Part shown: positions 36,514 through 45,931 of the stretch, in pieces | Numbering within the stretch: position 1 is the first letter of the stretch | Layout of the letters: each line of letters begins with the position of its first letter | Origin: Gilliamella sp. Pra-s52 | GTDB taxonomy: Bacteria; Pseudomonadota; Gammaproteobacteria; Enterobacterales; Orbaceae | Assembly (NCBI RefSeq): GCF_009795805.1 | Contig: NZ_WTEY01000006.1 | Span: forward strand, 1-64,000 | Direction: 5' to 3' | Length of the DNA: 64,000 nucleotides | The notes under the pieces: generated by a model | Seen by the model: only the letters and a program-made list of their open reading frames with translations | Told to the model about the DNA's origin: nothing | Database searches by the model: none | Program-made: the position numbers and the translations under genes

Positions 36514-37446
36514 TTACTTTCCTCTTTTCTTCGAGAGTTTTCTTATTTGTTTTGGTAATACAAGTGCTAATACCATTAATAATGCGGTGATGATATTAAG
36601 ATCTTCTGTTCCAACACCGATACTTTTTAGGGTTTCATTACTTAATGCAAAAGCAATAAATAAACGATATAAGATAGACCCTAAGATGATCGCAAACATA
36701 ATCGACCAGATGCGTTTTGTTGGGAAGATGCTTTCTCCAAGTATAATCGAGGCAAGCCCAATAACGATAGTGCCAACGCCGATAGTGATGTCAGCACTGC
36801 CTTGTGTTTGTACAAATAATGATCCACCTAGCGCAATTAAACCATTTGAAATCGCCATTCCTAAAATGATGATGCCATCCGTTGGAATCCCTTGCGATTT
36901 TGCCATTCGTTGGTTAGTCCCTGTAGCTCTTAAAGCAAGGCCTTTTTGGGTATTTAAAAATAGGTTTAGTAGCATCCAAAATACAATGACAAACCCTAAG
37001 ATTATAAGGTATTGCGATATAGATCCTTCAAAAGGAAGTGATGTAAAAATTGTATCCGAACCCAATAATGATAGGTTGGGTGTACCCACAATTTGATCCG
37101 CTTCACCAGTGACATAACGGCCAACACCTAAAATCCGAAGATTTATTGAATAGAGCCCCATCATGACAATAATACTAGCGAGTAGCTGTAAGATATTTAG
37201 TTTGACATATAATAACCCTGTCATTGCACCAGCAAGACAACCTGCAAACATGCCAAGAAATGTTGCAATCCAAGGATCAACGCCAATATAGATGAATAAA
37301 CCACATACCGCCCCTCCAAGAGGAAAGCTACCATCAGCAGTTAGATCAGGAAAATCCAGTAAACGAAACGAAATAAATACACCTAAACTAACAAGTGCAT
37401 AAATAAGGCCAATTTCGGTTGAGCCTAATAAAAATTCAAAAGACAT
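36514..37446 (-). CDS. ABC transporter permease
   Basis: 310-residue membrane protein with about eight to nine spans, of the branched-chain/sugar permease superfamily (LivH-like). Landmarks are LLDFPDLTADGSFPLGGAV and GLALRATGTNQRMAKSQGIPTDG, the loop that contacts the ATPase. It lies between the binding-protein gene and the ATPase gene, with a strong palindrome in the gap before it. Confidence 0.9.
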   Translation of the reverse strand: MSFEFLLGSTEIGLIYALVSLGVFISFRLLDFPDLTADGSFPLGGAVCGLFIYIGVDPWIATFLGMFAGCLAGAMTGLLYVKLNILQLLASIIVMMGLYSINLRILGVGRYVTGEADQIVGTPNLSLLGSDTIFTSLPFEGSISQYLIILGFVIVFWMLLNLFLNTQKGLALRATGTNQRMAKSQGIPTDGIIILGMAISNGLIALGGSLFVQTQGSADITIGVGTIVIGLASIILGESIFPTKRIWSIMFAIILGSILYRLFIAFALSNETLKSIGVGTEDLNIITALLMVLALVLPKQIRKLSKKRGK

Positions 37447-37465
37447 TCAAAAATCCATTAAAGTT

Positions 37466-37485
37466 AACCGCCAATATTGGCGGTT
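37466..37485. other. Perfect 20-bp palindrome between binding-protein and permease genes
   Basis: Centre CCGCCAATATTGGCGG, fully self-complementary. As an intercistronic hairpin it could slow decay or reduce read-through, so that the binding protein is made in excess over the permease, a common pattern in importers. Alternatively it is an operator. Confidence 0.6.
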
Positions 37486-37515
37486 TAATGATAATAAAAG
37501 TGTAAAAATTAAAAA

Positions 37516-38499
37516 TTATTTTTCAACAATTTTTGCGGCTGATTTTAATATATCTTCAGATAAAGTGACACCTTGGCGTTCAGCTGCTTTTTTGTTAATT
37601 GTTAGTTGAGTAATATTGCCCACTTGTGGTGGGATATCACCTGGGTTTTCGCCATTAAGGATGCGAATAACAATTTTACCAGCTTGTCGACCAAGATCAT
37701 AATAACTCATACCTAAAGCAGCAATAGCACCGCGTTCTGCAGAATCAGGATCTGATGCTAGCAAAGGAATTTTGTTTTCGTTAGCTACTTTTGCTAACGC
37801 TTCATAAGCGGAAACGACGTTATTATCAGTTGTGGTATAAATCATATCAACCTTACCTTTTAAGCTTTGAGCTGCGGTTGAGATATCTGATGTTCGTTGA
37901 GCTGGGGCAGCAATGATTTTCATACCTCGTTTTTCAAGTGCTGATCGTAATTCTTTAAGTACAATTGTTGAATTAACTTCACTTGGGCTATAAACATAAC
38001 CAATATTTTTAGCATCCGGTTTAATTTTTAGCATCATCTCAATTTGAGAATCAAGCGGTAGTGCATCAGATACGCCTGTTACATTCGTTTTTGATGCTTC
38101 CCAGTTTGATGTTAATTTAGCCGCAACAGGATCAGTTACAGCAGTAAAAACGATAGGAATATTTTTGGTTGTAGCAACTAACGCTTGTGTACTAGGCGTT
38201 GCGATACCAACGATAACATCAGGTTTACTTGCTGCAAATTGTTTAGCAATTTGCGCTGCATTTGCACTAGTTCCTTGTGCACTGGCAAATTGTAGTTTTA
38301 GATTTTGGCCATTAATATAACCGTTATCTTTTAATTCGTCTTCAACACCTTTGCGTACATTGTCTAACGCAGGATGTTCAACAATTGCGGTGATAGCAAC
38401 AAATTTTTGTTCAGCTTTAGGTTCAGCATCAGCAAAAGAACAAAATGTTGCTAACGATAAACTCAGTAACATACAAAGTTTAATTATAGAATTACGCAT
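37516..38499 (-). CDS. ABC transporter substrate-binding protein (PF04392 type), copy 1
   Basis: 327 residues with signal peptide (LLSLSLATFCSFADA). Two-lobed periplasmic binding fold; conserved blocks AITAIVEHPALDNVRKGV, VGIATPSTQAL, GYVYSPSEVNS, and IYTTTDNNVVSAYE. The frame extends to 38559, but AGGAG-type SD sequence precedes the ATG at 38499. It is the first gene of the importer unit with permease and ATPase. A close paralog lies just upstream. Confidence 0.9.
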   Translation of the reverse strand: MRNSIIKLCMLLSLSLATFCSFADAEPKAEQKFVAITAIVEHPALDNVRKGVEDELKDNGYINGQNLKLQFASAQGTSANAAQIAKQFAASKPDVIVGIATPSTQALVATTKNIPIVFTAVTDPVAAKLTSNWEASKTNVTGVSDALPLDSQIEMMLKIKPDAKNIGYVYSPSEVNSTIVLKELRSALEKRGMKIIAAPAQRTSDISTAAQSLKGKVDMIYTTTDNNVVSAYEALAKVANENKIPLLASDPDSAERGAIAALGMSYYDLGRQAGKIVIRILNGENPGDIPPQVGNITQLTINKKAAERQGVTLSEDILKSAAKIVEK

Positions 38500-38726
38500 A
38501 AAACGCTCCTGTAATATTTTTTTTACATATAAGCTAAATATTGAGTTACTATAAAGCAAAATTAGATAATTTTCTATAATAAAAAACAGGTTATCTGTAA
38601 ATATTTCATTACAGTTACAAAGGCATTATTAAAAGCGATGTTAATGATGTGTATCTTAGTATTCGATTAAAGTTGAGAGTCAGTGATGTTTATTGATTCA
38701 GAATGATGCTTTGTAATATTAAGTGC

Positions 38727-38750
38727 CTTGTTCACTTAAGTGAACAAGGA
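38727..38750. other. Perfect 24-bp palindrome between the two binding-protein genes
   Basis: CCTTGTTCACTT followed directly by its reverse complement, then ATTTTTATT on the plus side. It may be a hairpin after copy 2 or an operator for copy 1. The T-run is on the plus strand, opposite to both neighbouring genes, so simple termination is not obvious. Confidence 0.5.
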
Positions 38751-38776
38751 TTTTTATTGATTTTAGGGATATTAAA

Positions 38777-39739
38777 TTAATGATTACCGATGACTTTGTC
38801 AGCAGATTGAATCACTTCAGGTGTAAATGTAATTCCTTGTTTTTTAGCTGCATCAATATTGATGACAAGGCGAAGAGATTGTCCTATTTCTGGAGCAATA
38901 TTACCTGCGGTTTCACCTTTTAATATGCGCACAACAAGTTTGCCTGACTGACGACCCACATCGTAATAACTCATGCCATATGCCGCAACAGCACCGTGTT
39001 CAATAGCATCAGGGAACGAGGCTAAAAGGGGAATTTTATTCTCATTAGCAAATTTAACTAAAGACTCATAGGCCGAAACCACATTGTTATCCGTTGTGGT
39101 ATAGATTAAATCAACTTTACCCTTTAATGAGGCGGCCGCCGTTGGAATGTCTGATGTTCGTTGAGCTGGCACGGCAAAAAGGGCGATCCCTTGTTCTGTT
39201 AGCAATGTTTGCAGGTGTCTTAGTACAACCGTTGAGTTAATTTCACTTGGGCTATAAATATAACCGACTGATTTAACGTTAGGTACAATTTTTTTCATAA
39301 AATCAATTTGTGGACCTATTTCTTGGTAATCAGATACGCCAGTAATATTGGTGCCTGTTGGTTGCCAATCTTTGGTTAATTTAGCTGCTATGGGGTCGGT
39401 AATTCCCGCAAAGACGATAGGAATTTGTTTAGTTGCAGCAGCTGTTGCTTGTGCGCTTGGTGTTGCAATTGCAACGATAACATCAGGTTTTGCTGTAGCA
39501 AATTGCTTTGCTATTTGAGCTGCAGTGGCACTGCTTCCTTGTGCACTTTTGTATTGTACGGTTAAATTATCATTTAATGTATAGCCGCTATCGGTTAATT
39601 CATCTTTGACACCATCACGGATTTGGTTTAATGATGGATGCTCAACAATTGCCGTAATGGCGACATTTTTCATTGCATCAGCAAAACTGTAAAAAGGCAC
39701 AAGCAATATCATTATTATCAATAAAGTAAAGCGTTTCAT
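38777..39739 (-). CDS. ABC transporter substrate-binding protein (PF04392 type), copy 2
   Basis: 320 residues with signal peptide (IMILLVPFYSFADA). It is colinear with copy 1: AITAIVEHPSLNQIRDGV, VAIATPSAQATAAATKQIPIVFAGITDPIAAKL, GYIYSPSEINS, IYTTTDNNVVSAYE. The ATG at 39739 follows a GAG-type SD; the frame opens at GTG 39748. About 280 bp separates it from copy 1. It may share the same permease/ATPase with a different ligand preference. Confidence 0.9.
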   Translation of the reverse strand: MKRFTLLIIMILLVPFYSFADAMKNVAITAIVEHPSLNQIRDGVKDELTDSGYTLNDNLTVQYKSAQGSSATAAQIAKQFATAKPDVIVAIATPSAQATAAATKQIPIVFAGITDPIAAKLTKDWQPTGTNITGVSDYQEIGPQIDFMKKIVPNVKSVGYIYSPSEINSTVVLRHLQTLLTEQGIALFAVPAQRTSDIPTAAASLKGKVDLIYTTTDNNVVSAYESLVKFANENKIPLLASFPDAIEHGAVAAYGMSYYDVGRQSGKLVVRILKGETAGNIAPEIGQSLRLVINIDAAKKQGITFTPEVIQSADKVIGNH

Positions 39740-39901
39740 AAAATACACTCATAAACTAGTACAATGGTTTCATTGTAGCCTTATTAGCCTAAAAAGTTAA
39801 GTTGTATTTTATGAATTAATGATTATTGTTAACAAAGCCGTTATAAAAGTGGTAATCAATAACCATAAATTATTTTTTAATCATCGTGTTATAGTCACTT
39901 T

Positions 39902-40810
39902 TTATTGAGCGAATATAAAAGGATTTATTCCACTTTTAGCAAATCCCTCTTTTTCTGTTTTGATATCTAATATTAGCGAAGCAATGTCATCAGCAATAAT
40001 CTCAATGTGTGGATCTTTATCTTGATCGAAGATTTTTAAATAGCTATGGCAAGCATCACAGCATTCTGTTTTGGTGGGGGATAATTCGTTATCAAGTGAA
40101 AAGTATTGAATATCTTTCATGTTATCACAGCAGGTACATTTTATTCGAGGCACATACCATTCGCTTTCACACAAACTACAATGTAAATAGCGTAAGCCAT
40201 TATTGCTACCTAATTGGATGATACTAGCAACAGGTATGTTGTTGCATACTGGGCATAACCAGCTTTTATCAGTGCTTTCTGCTACTGCTTTGCCTTTAAT
40301 TTGGCTTGCTAGTTGACTGTAATAAACCGACAATGCTGCCCAAATAAATATCGCTTCGTTACCCTCTACATGAGCAAATTCATTATTGAGTAGATGTAGC
40401 GCTTTATCTTGTAGCTGCTGAACACTATTTTTTTTAAGTTGCTCAATGACTAATGTTATTTGTTCAGTTGTTGCAGTTATCGAACTTAATAATTCATTGA
40501 GGTATTCTTGCCAACTCGTGGACAATGGTCGATTGCTTAAACTTAATGGTGGATTTTCGTTGTTAAGATATTCAGACAAATCAACATTAATAGGATTTTG
40601 TTTAGCTAAATTGGCTTGTTGTTCGGCGATTGTGGCGCAAAAATTTAAATAATCACTAAATAGGTTATTGGCTGCCAAGCTTTTTAAGCGCTTTGCTCGA
40701 TGTGCATAAGTCGTTGTTGGTGATGGATAAAAAATTAATGGAATCTGTCTAATCACTGAGTTTGTTGCCTGTTGTTCAAGTTGTTTTTGTGGGATGATTT
40801 TTATACTCAT
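39902..40810 (-). CDS. fdhE: Formate dehydrogenase accessory protein FdhE
   Basis: 302 residues. Needed for assembly or activity of respiratory formate dehydrogenases in E. coli. The C-terminal part has four CxxC pairs (CPVCNN, CSLCES, CTCCDN, CDAC), the rubredoxin-like metal sites of FdhE. It lies directly after fdoI on the same strand, as in the E. coli fdoGHI-fdhE cluster. Confidence 0.94.
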   Translation of the reverse strand: MSIKIIPQKQLEQQATNSVIRQIPLIFYPSPTTTYAHRAKRLKSLAANNLFSDYLNFCATIAEQQANLAKQNPINVDLSEYLNNENPPLSLSNRPLSTSWQEYLNELLSSITATTEQITLVIEQLKKNSVQQLQDKALHLLNNEFAHVEGNEAIFIWAALSVYYSQLASQIKGKAVAESTDKSWLCPVCNNIPVASIIQLGSNNGLRYLHCSLCESEWYVPRIKCTCCDNMKDIQYFSLDNELSPTKTECCDACHSYLKIFDQDKDPHIEIIADDIASLILDIKTEKEGFAKSGINPFIFAQ

Positions 40811-40914
40811 TATAAATTCTCATTGATTGTGACTTAGCTGATTATAGACTTTAACCAAACGTAGTACCGCTGATATATTGTCAGCGGTAAATTGGCGTTA
40901 TATAAAAACGTTAA

Positions 40915-41631
40915 TTAAATCGTTTTATGTTCAATGTCATTCTTGATATCATGTTTCGTGTCAGTTGTCGGCTGATCTGATTCGGTTTTGGCTTTTAGTT
41001 CTGCTTGATAGACTTTTTCCATCTCTTGTTCATACCAAGCGGAATGATTTTTTCGTGCCCAAGCACGTGATACATAGCCCGTTATCATCCCTTTAATCGA
41101 GCCTTTAACCCAAATTGCCATATAAGCATGGCCAATAGCCAGTAAAATTAAGCTAATTGCGGCAAGTGAATGAAATAATATCGCAATACGAACAGTCTGT
41201 ACTGGAAAATAATCCGAAATATACTGACGCCACATAATAAGTCCCGTAACGAATAAGACAAAAATTAAGCCCATAATGCACCAGAACAGAAACTTTTGAC
41301 CGACGTTGTATTTACCAATTGGAATGCCTTCTTCTTTGCCCATAATGACGCTTTTAAAGTTTTTAATCCACACCATATCTTGCTTATTAGGGATGTTATG
41401 ATGAACCAACTTCAAAAACATAAACATCAGCAATACAAAAACAATACAGCCCAAAATAGGGTGTAATGTTCTCACTAATTGTGGGGTGCCAAGGAACAAA
41501 CCAAATAGTTTTATTGATGGGAAAAACAGTGATAAACCTGATAGCGCAGTCAAAATAAATAGACATACCATACACCAATGGCAGAAGCGAACAATTAATG
41601 GTGTTCTTAATATCATTCCTTTCTTATTCAT
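40915..41631 (-). CDS. fdoI: Formate dehydrogenase cytochrome b556 (gamma) subunit
   Basis: About 238 residues with four membrane spans and heme-ligand histidines ([28 protein letters not shown]). It passes electrons from the Fe-S subunit to quinone. The frame opens at 41679, but the ATG at 41631 has CAGGAG upstream and overlaps the end of fdoH by eight bases. The C-terminal tail is long, charged and unlike E. coli. Confidence 0.95.
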   Translation of the reverse strand: MNKKGMILRTPLIVRFCHWCMVCLFILTALSGLSLFFPSIKLFGLFLGTPQLVRTLHPILGCIVFVLLMFMFLKLVHHNIPNKQDMVWIKNFKSVIMGKEEGIPIGKYNVGQKFLFWCIMGLIFVLFVTGLIMWRQYISDYFPVQTVRIAILFHSLAAISLILLAIGHAYMAIWVKGSIKGMITGYVSRAWARKNHSAWYEQEMEKVYQAELKAKTESDQPTTDTKHDIKNDIEHKTI

Positions 41632-42598
41632 GATGATTCTCCTGTTGTGGTAAATTAGCACCATTTTTACGTTCAACAACTGGTAATCCTAATTTTTTTC
41701 GTGCTTGTTTATCGGCTTCTTTTTCGTGTTCAATATCATCTTGGTCGACTTCAATTGCACCTACGCCCATATAATGGAATAGTAAACCTCCAAAGGTGGC
41801 AACAAATGCTGCCGCTGAAAGTGGTTTCCAAACACCTTTCCAGAATTTAACAATTTCGCTAATTTGTGGATCTTTAGGCAGACCGTGATAAAGTTCTGGT
41901 TGATCTGCATGGTGTAAAACATACATCACATGCGTACCACCAACACCTTGTGGATCATAAAGCCCCGCATTTTCAAACCCTCGTTTTTTCAAATCGACAA
42001 TTCTGTGTTCAGCATGGCGAATCATGTCTTGTTTTGTGCCAAAATGGATAGCGCCCGTCGGGCAAGTTTTTACACATGCTGGCTCTTGCCCCACAGCAAC
42101 ACGATCTACGCATAAAGTACATTTATAAGAGTGATTATCTTCTTTACTGACCCTTGGAATGTTAAAGGGACAACCAGCAATACAATAGCCACAACCAATA
42201 CAGTGTTCTGATTGAAAATCCACAATACCATTGGCATATTGAATAATAGCACCTTCGGCAGGGCAAGCTTTTAAGCACCCAGGATCTGAGCAGTGCATAC
42301 AACCATCTTTACGAATCAGCCATTCGAATTTACCATTAATTTCAACTTCCGAATAACGCATTACTGTCCAAGCTTTGGGCTCTAAGTCAGCGGGATTATC
42401 ATACACGCCGACAGTATTGCCAATTTCGGCTCGTAAGTCATTCCATTCGCTACAGGCAACTTGGCACGCTTTACAGCCAATACATGTTGTTACATCGATT
42501 AATTTTGCGACTTCTTGTTGATAATCGCGGGCTCGTGGCGCTGGTGTTAATGCGTTGGTTCCTGAGCGGCGAATAATATCTTGTGTTTGTAATGACAT
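41624..42598 (-). CDS. fdoH: Formate dehydrogenase iron-sulfur (beta) subunit
   Basis: 324 residues. Four ferredoxin-type clusters: [43 protein letters not shown] and CTLC...[11 protein letters not shown]-terminal membrane anchor lies at about residues 255-285. It carries electrons from the molybdenum subunit to cytochrome b. It starts 15 bp after fdoG. Confidence 0.97.
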   Translation of the reverse strand: MSLQTQDIIRRSGTNALTPAPRARDYQQEVAKLIDVTTCIGCKACQVACSEWNDLRAEIGNTVGVYDNPADLEPKAWTVMRYSEVEINGKFEWLIRKDGCMHCSDPGCLKACPAEGAIIQYANGIVDFQSEHCIGCGYCIAGCPFNIPRVSKEDNHSYKCTLCVDRVAVGQEPACVKTCPTGAIHFGTKQDMIRHAEHRIVDLKKRGFENAGLYDPQGVGGTHVMYVLHHADQPELYHGLPKDPQISEIVKFWKGVWKPLSAAAFVATFGGLLFHYMGVGAIEVDQDDIEHEKEADKQARKKLGLPVVERKNGANLPQQENHHE

Positions 42599-42613
42599 AA
42601 TTGATCTTCCTCC

Positions 42614-45600
42614 TTATGCCGCACTGGTAACTTTTTCAATATTGACTAAGAATGATTTATATTCTGGTGTTTGTGAATTAGCATCACCTAAATGAGGTGT
42701 TAATTCATTAACCAAAAATCCTTTCTTTGTTTGCCCTGTGAATCCCCATACAATAGGAATTCCTATGGTTTCAATCTCTTTACCATCAACGGTTAATGTC
42801 GGAAGACGTTTTGTCACGACTGCTTTAGCTTTGATATAGCCCCGATATGAAGTTACTTTAACCGTATCACCTAATTTGATACCTTTTTTATTGGCTAAAT
42901 TTTCACTTAGTTCAATAAATTGCTCTGGTTGAGTGATCGATGCTAACCTTGCATGCTGTGTCCAAAAGTGGAAATGTTCAGTGATGCTATAAGTCGTGCC
43001 AACATAAGGAAATTCGCTAGCATTACCTAAGCGAGCCAAATCTTCTTTAAATGCTCGTGCAACAGGACTGCTTATTTGATTTGGATGCAATGGATTATTG
43101 GTAATAGGCGTTTCAAACGGTTCATAATGCTCAGGGAACGGTCCATCAACTAATCGATTTAAACAAAATAATCCACCTAAACCATCATTATTCATAATAA
43201 AAGCGCCTGCTCCAGCACTTGGCGATAATGTTGCCGTAAAATCAGGAACATCATTACCGATCCAGTTTGAGCCGTTCCATTTTACTAAAACTCGTTTTGG
43301 ATCCCATGGTTTGCCGTTTTCATCCGCTGATGCACGATTATAAAGTACACGTCGATTCATTGGCCATGCCCAAGCCCAACCAGCATGAACGCCTTTGCCA
43401 GACGGATCGCTTGGATCTCGCCTTGCCATTTGGTTGCCTTGCTCAGTCCAAGAACCACAAAATATCCAAATACCTGATGACGTTGTTCCATCTGCTTTTA
43501 ATTGGGAAAAACCACTGAGTAACTGACCTTTTTTAAGGATAACATTTCCATTTGCATCAGTGATATCTGCAAGTGCACGTCCATTATAATCTTTGGCTAG
43601 TTCTTCGGCTGCTGGACCTTCAGGGTCTTGATAATCCCAAACTAAATTATCAATTGGCTCATGATAAGTACCGCCCTCTTCGGCATATAGTTCTTTAATT
43701 CTTAAAAAGATACGTGCAATAATTTCAGGATCATATAATGCTTCGTAAGGCGGTTTAGCTGCTGCCCAATGCCATTGTAACCAACGGGAAGAGTTAACAA
43801 TTGTTCCGTTTTCTTCAGCAAAACAGTTAGATGGTAATCTAAAGACTTCCGTTTGAATCTTGCTAGAATCCACATCATTTGATTCACCATGGTTTTTCCA
43901 AAACTCAGCGGTTTCAGTTGGCATAGGATCAATGCTAACTAAGAATTTTAAGTTAGATAAACCTTCACGAACACTATTTTTATCGGGTAGAGCAGCAAGT
44001 GGGTTAAAGCCCTGACAAATAAAGCCATTGGCTTGTCCATCGCGCATCATTTTACTAAATCTTAAAACATCATAGGTTTTATCCCATTTTGGTAACCAAT
44101 CAAATCCCCAATCGTTATCTTTAGTCGATTTATCACCGTACATTGATTTCATAAAACTGACAAAGAATTTAGGATAATTTCCCCAAAAATTTATTTCGCT
44201 TGGACCAAGTGGTTTTGGTGTTTTTTCATCTAGATACTGAGTAAGTGAAACTTGAGACTCTTTAGGTAAATCAAGATAAGCTGGCAGGCGATTTGACAAC
44301 AACCCTACATCGGTTAAACCTTGAATATTTGAATGCCCACGCAGAGCATTAATACCTCCGCCCATAACGCCAATATTACCTAAAATAAGCTGGACCATGG
44401 CAGCAGTACGGATAATTTGTGATCCATAAGTGTGTTGAGTCCAACCTAATGCATATAAAAAGGTTGCTGCTCTATCATTGGTTTTTGTGCTAGCAAGTGA
44501 TCGGCAGACATGTAAAAATCCATCAATTGGGCTACCAGTAACCTTATTTACCATTTCAGGGGTATAACGGCTAACGTGTTGTTTTAATAGATTCCAGACA
44601 CAACGAGGATGGTTTAGTGTTTTATCCCGAAGAGCATAACCATTTTCGTCTTTTTGATATGCCCAACTGGTTTGATCATATTGACGATTAGTTGCATCAT
44701 AACCACTAAACAATCCACTATTAACATCAAAATTAAAATCATCACGCACAATTAAGCTAGCATTGCTGTGTGTCACTAAATACTCAAAGTTAACTTCGTT
44801 ATGAGTAATCAGATAATTAATAATACCAAGTAAAAATGCAATGTCAGATCCTGAGCGAATGGGTACATAATGATCCGCAACTGAAGCTGTTCGGTGAAAA
44901 CGAGGGTCAATGGCAATTAGTTCTGCGCCATTATTAATTTTAGCTTCAATTGCCCATTTAAAGCCAACTGGATGGGCTTCTGCGGCATTACCACCCATGA
45001 CAATAACAACATTGGCGTTTTTGATATCATTCCAATTGTTAGTCATTGCCCCTCGACCAAACGTGGCAGCTAAGCTAGATACAGACGGTCCATGACAAAC
45101 TCGAGCTTGGGTTTCAAGGCTTAACATGCCTAATGCACGAGCAACTTTAAAGGCTAACCAGCCTGTTTCGTTGCTTGCGGCCGATGTGACAAGCCATCCT
45201 GTTGTTGTCCAACGATTAACCGTCGTGCCTTTCTCATTTTTTTCAATGAAGTTTTTATCTCGGTCAGCTTTCATTAAACGAGCAATACGGTCAATTGCAT
45301 CATCCCAACTTATTTTTTGCCATTTATCTGAACCTGGTGCTCGGTATTGTGGATATCTAACACGATTTTCACTTTTGATATAATCAAGAACTCCAGCGCC
45401 TTTAGGACAAAGCGAGCCGCGGCTAACAGGATGATCAGGATCGCCCTCAACATGAAAGATGGATGATTCGGCATTTTTAGCGCCATCGCCACGACTATAA
45501 AGTAGCATTCCACAACCCACTGAGCAATAAGTGCAGTTGTTACGAGTTTCTTTGGATTTGAGTAATTTAAATTGGCGAGTTTGTGCAAGCGCGACATTCG

Positions 45601-45682
45601 GCGCTAGTCCTAGTGTGGCTACCGTTGTTCCTGCCATACCACCAGCACAGATCTTAAAGAACTGCCTACGGTTAAATAGCAT
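42614..45682 (-). CDS. fdoG: Respiratory formate dehydrogenase, molybdopterin (alpha) subunit, cysteine type
   Basis: 1022 residues, uninterrupted. A twin-arginine signal NRRQFFK sits at the N-terminus for export with its cofactor. An Fe-S motif CTYCSVGCGM lies at about 50-59. The active-site residue is Cys196 in RVCHGPS (codon TGT at 45095-45097), where E. coli FdnG/FdoG has selenocysteine encoded by UGA. The rest follows FdoG, e.g. TFGRGAMTNNWNDI. It oxidises periplasmic formate and feeds quinone. An FNR-like box lies upstream at 45816. Confidence 0.97.
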   Translation of the reverse strand: MLFNRRQFFKICAGGMAGTTVATLGLAPNVALAQTRQFKLLKSKETRNNCTYCSVGCGMLLYSRGDGAKNAESSIFHVEGDPDHPVSRGSLCPKGAGVLDYIKSENRVRYPQYRAPGSDKWQKISWDDAIDRIARLMKADRDKNFIEKNEKGTTVNRWTTTGWLVTSAASNETGWLAFKVARALGMLSLETQARVCHGPSVSSLAATFGRGAMTNNWNDIKNANVVIVMGGNAAEAHPVGFKWAIEAKINNGAELIAIDPRFHRTASVADHYVPIRSGSDIAFLLGIINYLITHNEVNFEYLVTHSNASLIVRDDFNFDVNSGLFSGYDATNRQYDQTSWAYQKDENGYALRDKTLNHPRCVWNLLKQHVSRYTPEMVNKVTGSPIDGFLHVCRSLASTKTNDRAATFLYALGWTQHTYGSQIIRTAAMVQLILGNIGVMGGGINALRGHSNIQGLTDVGLLSNRLPAYLDLPKESQVSLTQYLDEKTPKPLGPSEINFWGNYPKFFVSFMKSMYGDKSTKDNDWGFDWLPKWDKTYDVLRFSKMMRDGQANGFICQGFNPLAALPDKNSVREGLSNLKFLVSIDPMPTETAEFWKNHGESNDVDSSKIQTEVFRLPSNCFAEENGTIVNSSRWLQWHWAAAKPPYEALYDPEIIARIFLRIKELYAEEGGTYHEPIDNLVWDYQDPEGPAAEELAKDYNGRALADITDANGNVILKKGQLLSGFSQLKADGTTSSGIWIFCGSWTEQGNQMARRDPSDPSGKGVHAGWAWAWPMNRRVLYNRASADENGKPWDPKRVLVKWNGSNWIGNDVPDFTATLSPSAGAGAFIMNNDGLGGLFCLNRLVDGPFPEHYEPFETPITNNPLHPNQISSPVARAFKEDLARLGNASEFPYVGTTYSITEHFHFWTQHARLASITQPEQFIELSENLANKKGIKLGDTVKVTSYRGYIKAKAVVTKRLPTLTVDGKEIETIGIPIVWGFTGQTKKGFLVNELTPHLGDANSQTPEYKSFLVNIEKVTSAA

Positions 45683-45815
45683 ATGGGCTCCTTAGAAAGC
45701 TGACATTACATTATTTGATTTATTATATTGGAAGTTATTAACATCCTTATAAGTTGTAATGATAATCTTTAATAGCATGGAAATAAAGGAGAAAACAGGG
45801 ATGAATTCACAAAAT

Positions 45816-45829
45816 TTGATGTATATCAA
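45816..45829. promoter_or_regulatory. FNR-type binding site upstream of fdoG
   Basis: TTGATGTATATCAA matches the FNR consensus TTGATNNNNATCAA at every fixed position. It lies about 134 bp before the fdoG ATG. Oxygen-limited activation of the formate dehydrogenase operon is likely; CRP half-sites differ (TGTGA), which favours FNR. Confidence 0.75.
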
Positions 45830-45853
45830 AAATATTATTATTAAATATTGCTT

Positions 45854-45895
45854 GTTTGGCATGTTCGCAAGATTGCGTGATTTTTCATGCCAAAC
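45854..45895. terminator. Large hairpin downstream of plsB
   Basis: GTTTGGCATG (45854-45863) pairs perfectly with CATGCCAAAC (45886-45895), and the loop holds a smaller CGCAA/TTGCG hairpin. It is placed after the plsB stop on the minus strand and may end plsB, although no T-run follows. Confidence 0.5.
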
Positions 45896-45931
45896 AGTAT
45901 CAACAAAAAGTATGACTTATTATTTTCTTTT

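Noticed and set aside
45095-45097. Search for a selenocysteine codon and insertion element in fdoG
   Set aside because: The codon is TGT (Cys) and the frame is continuous, so no recoding is needed.
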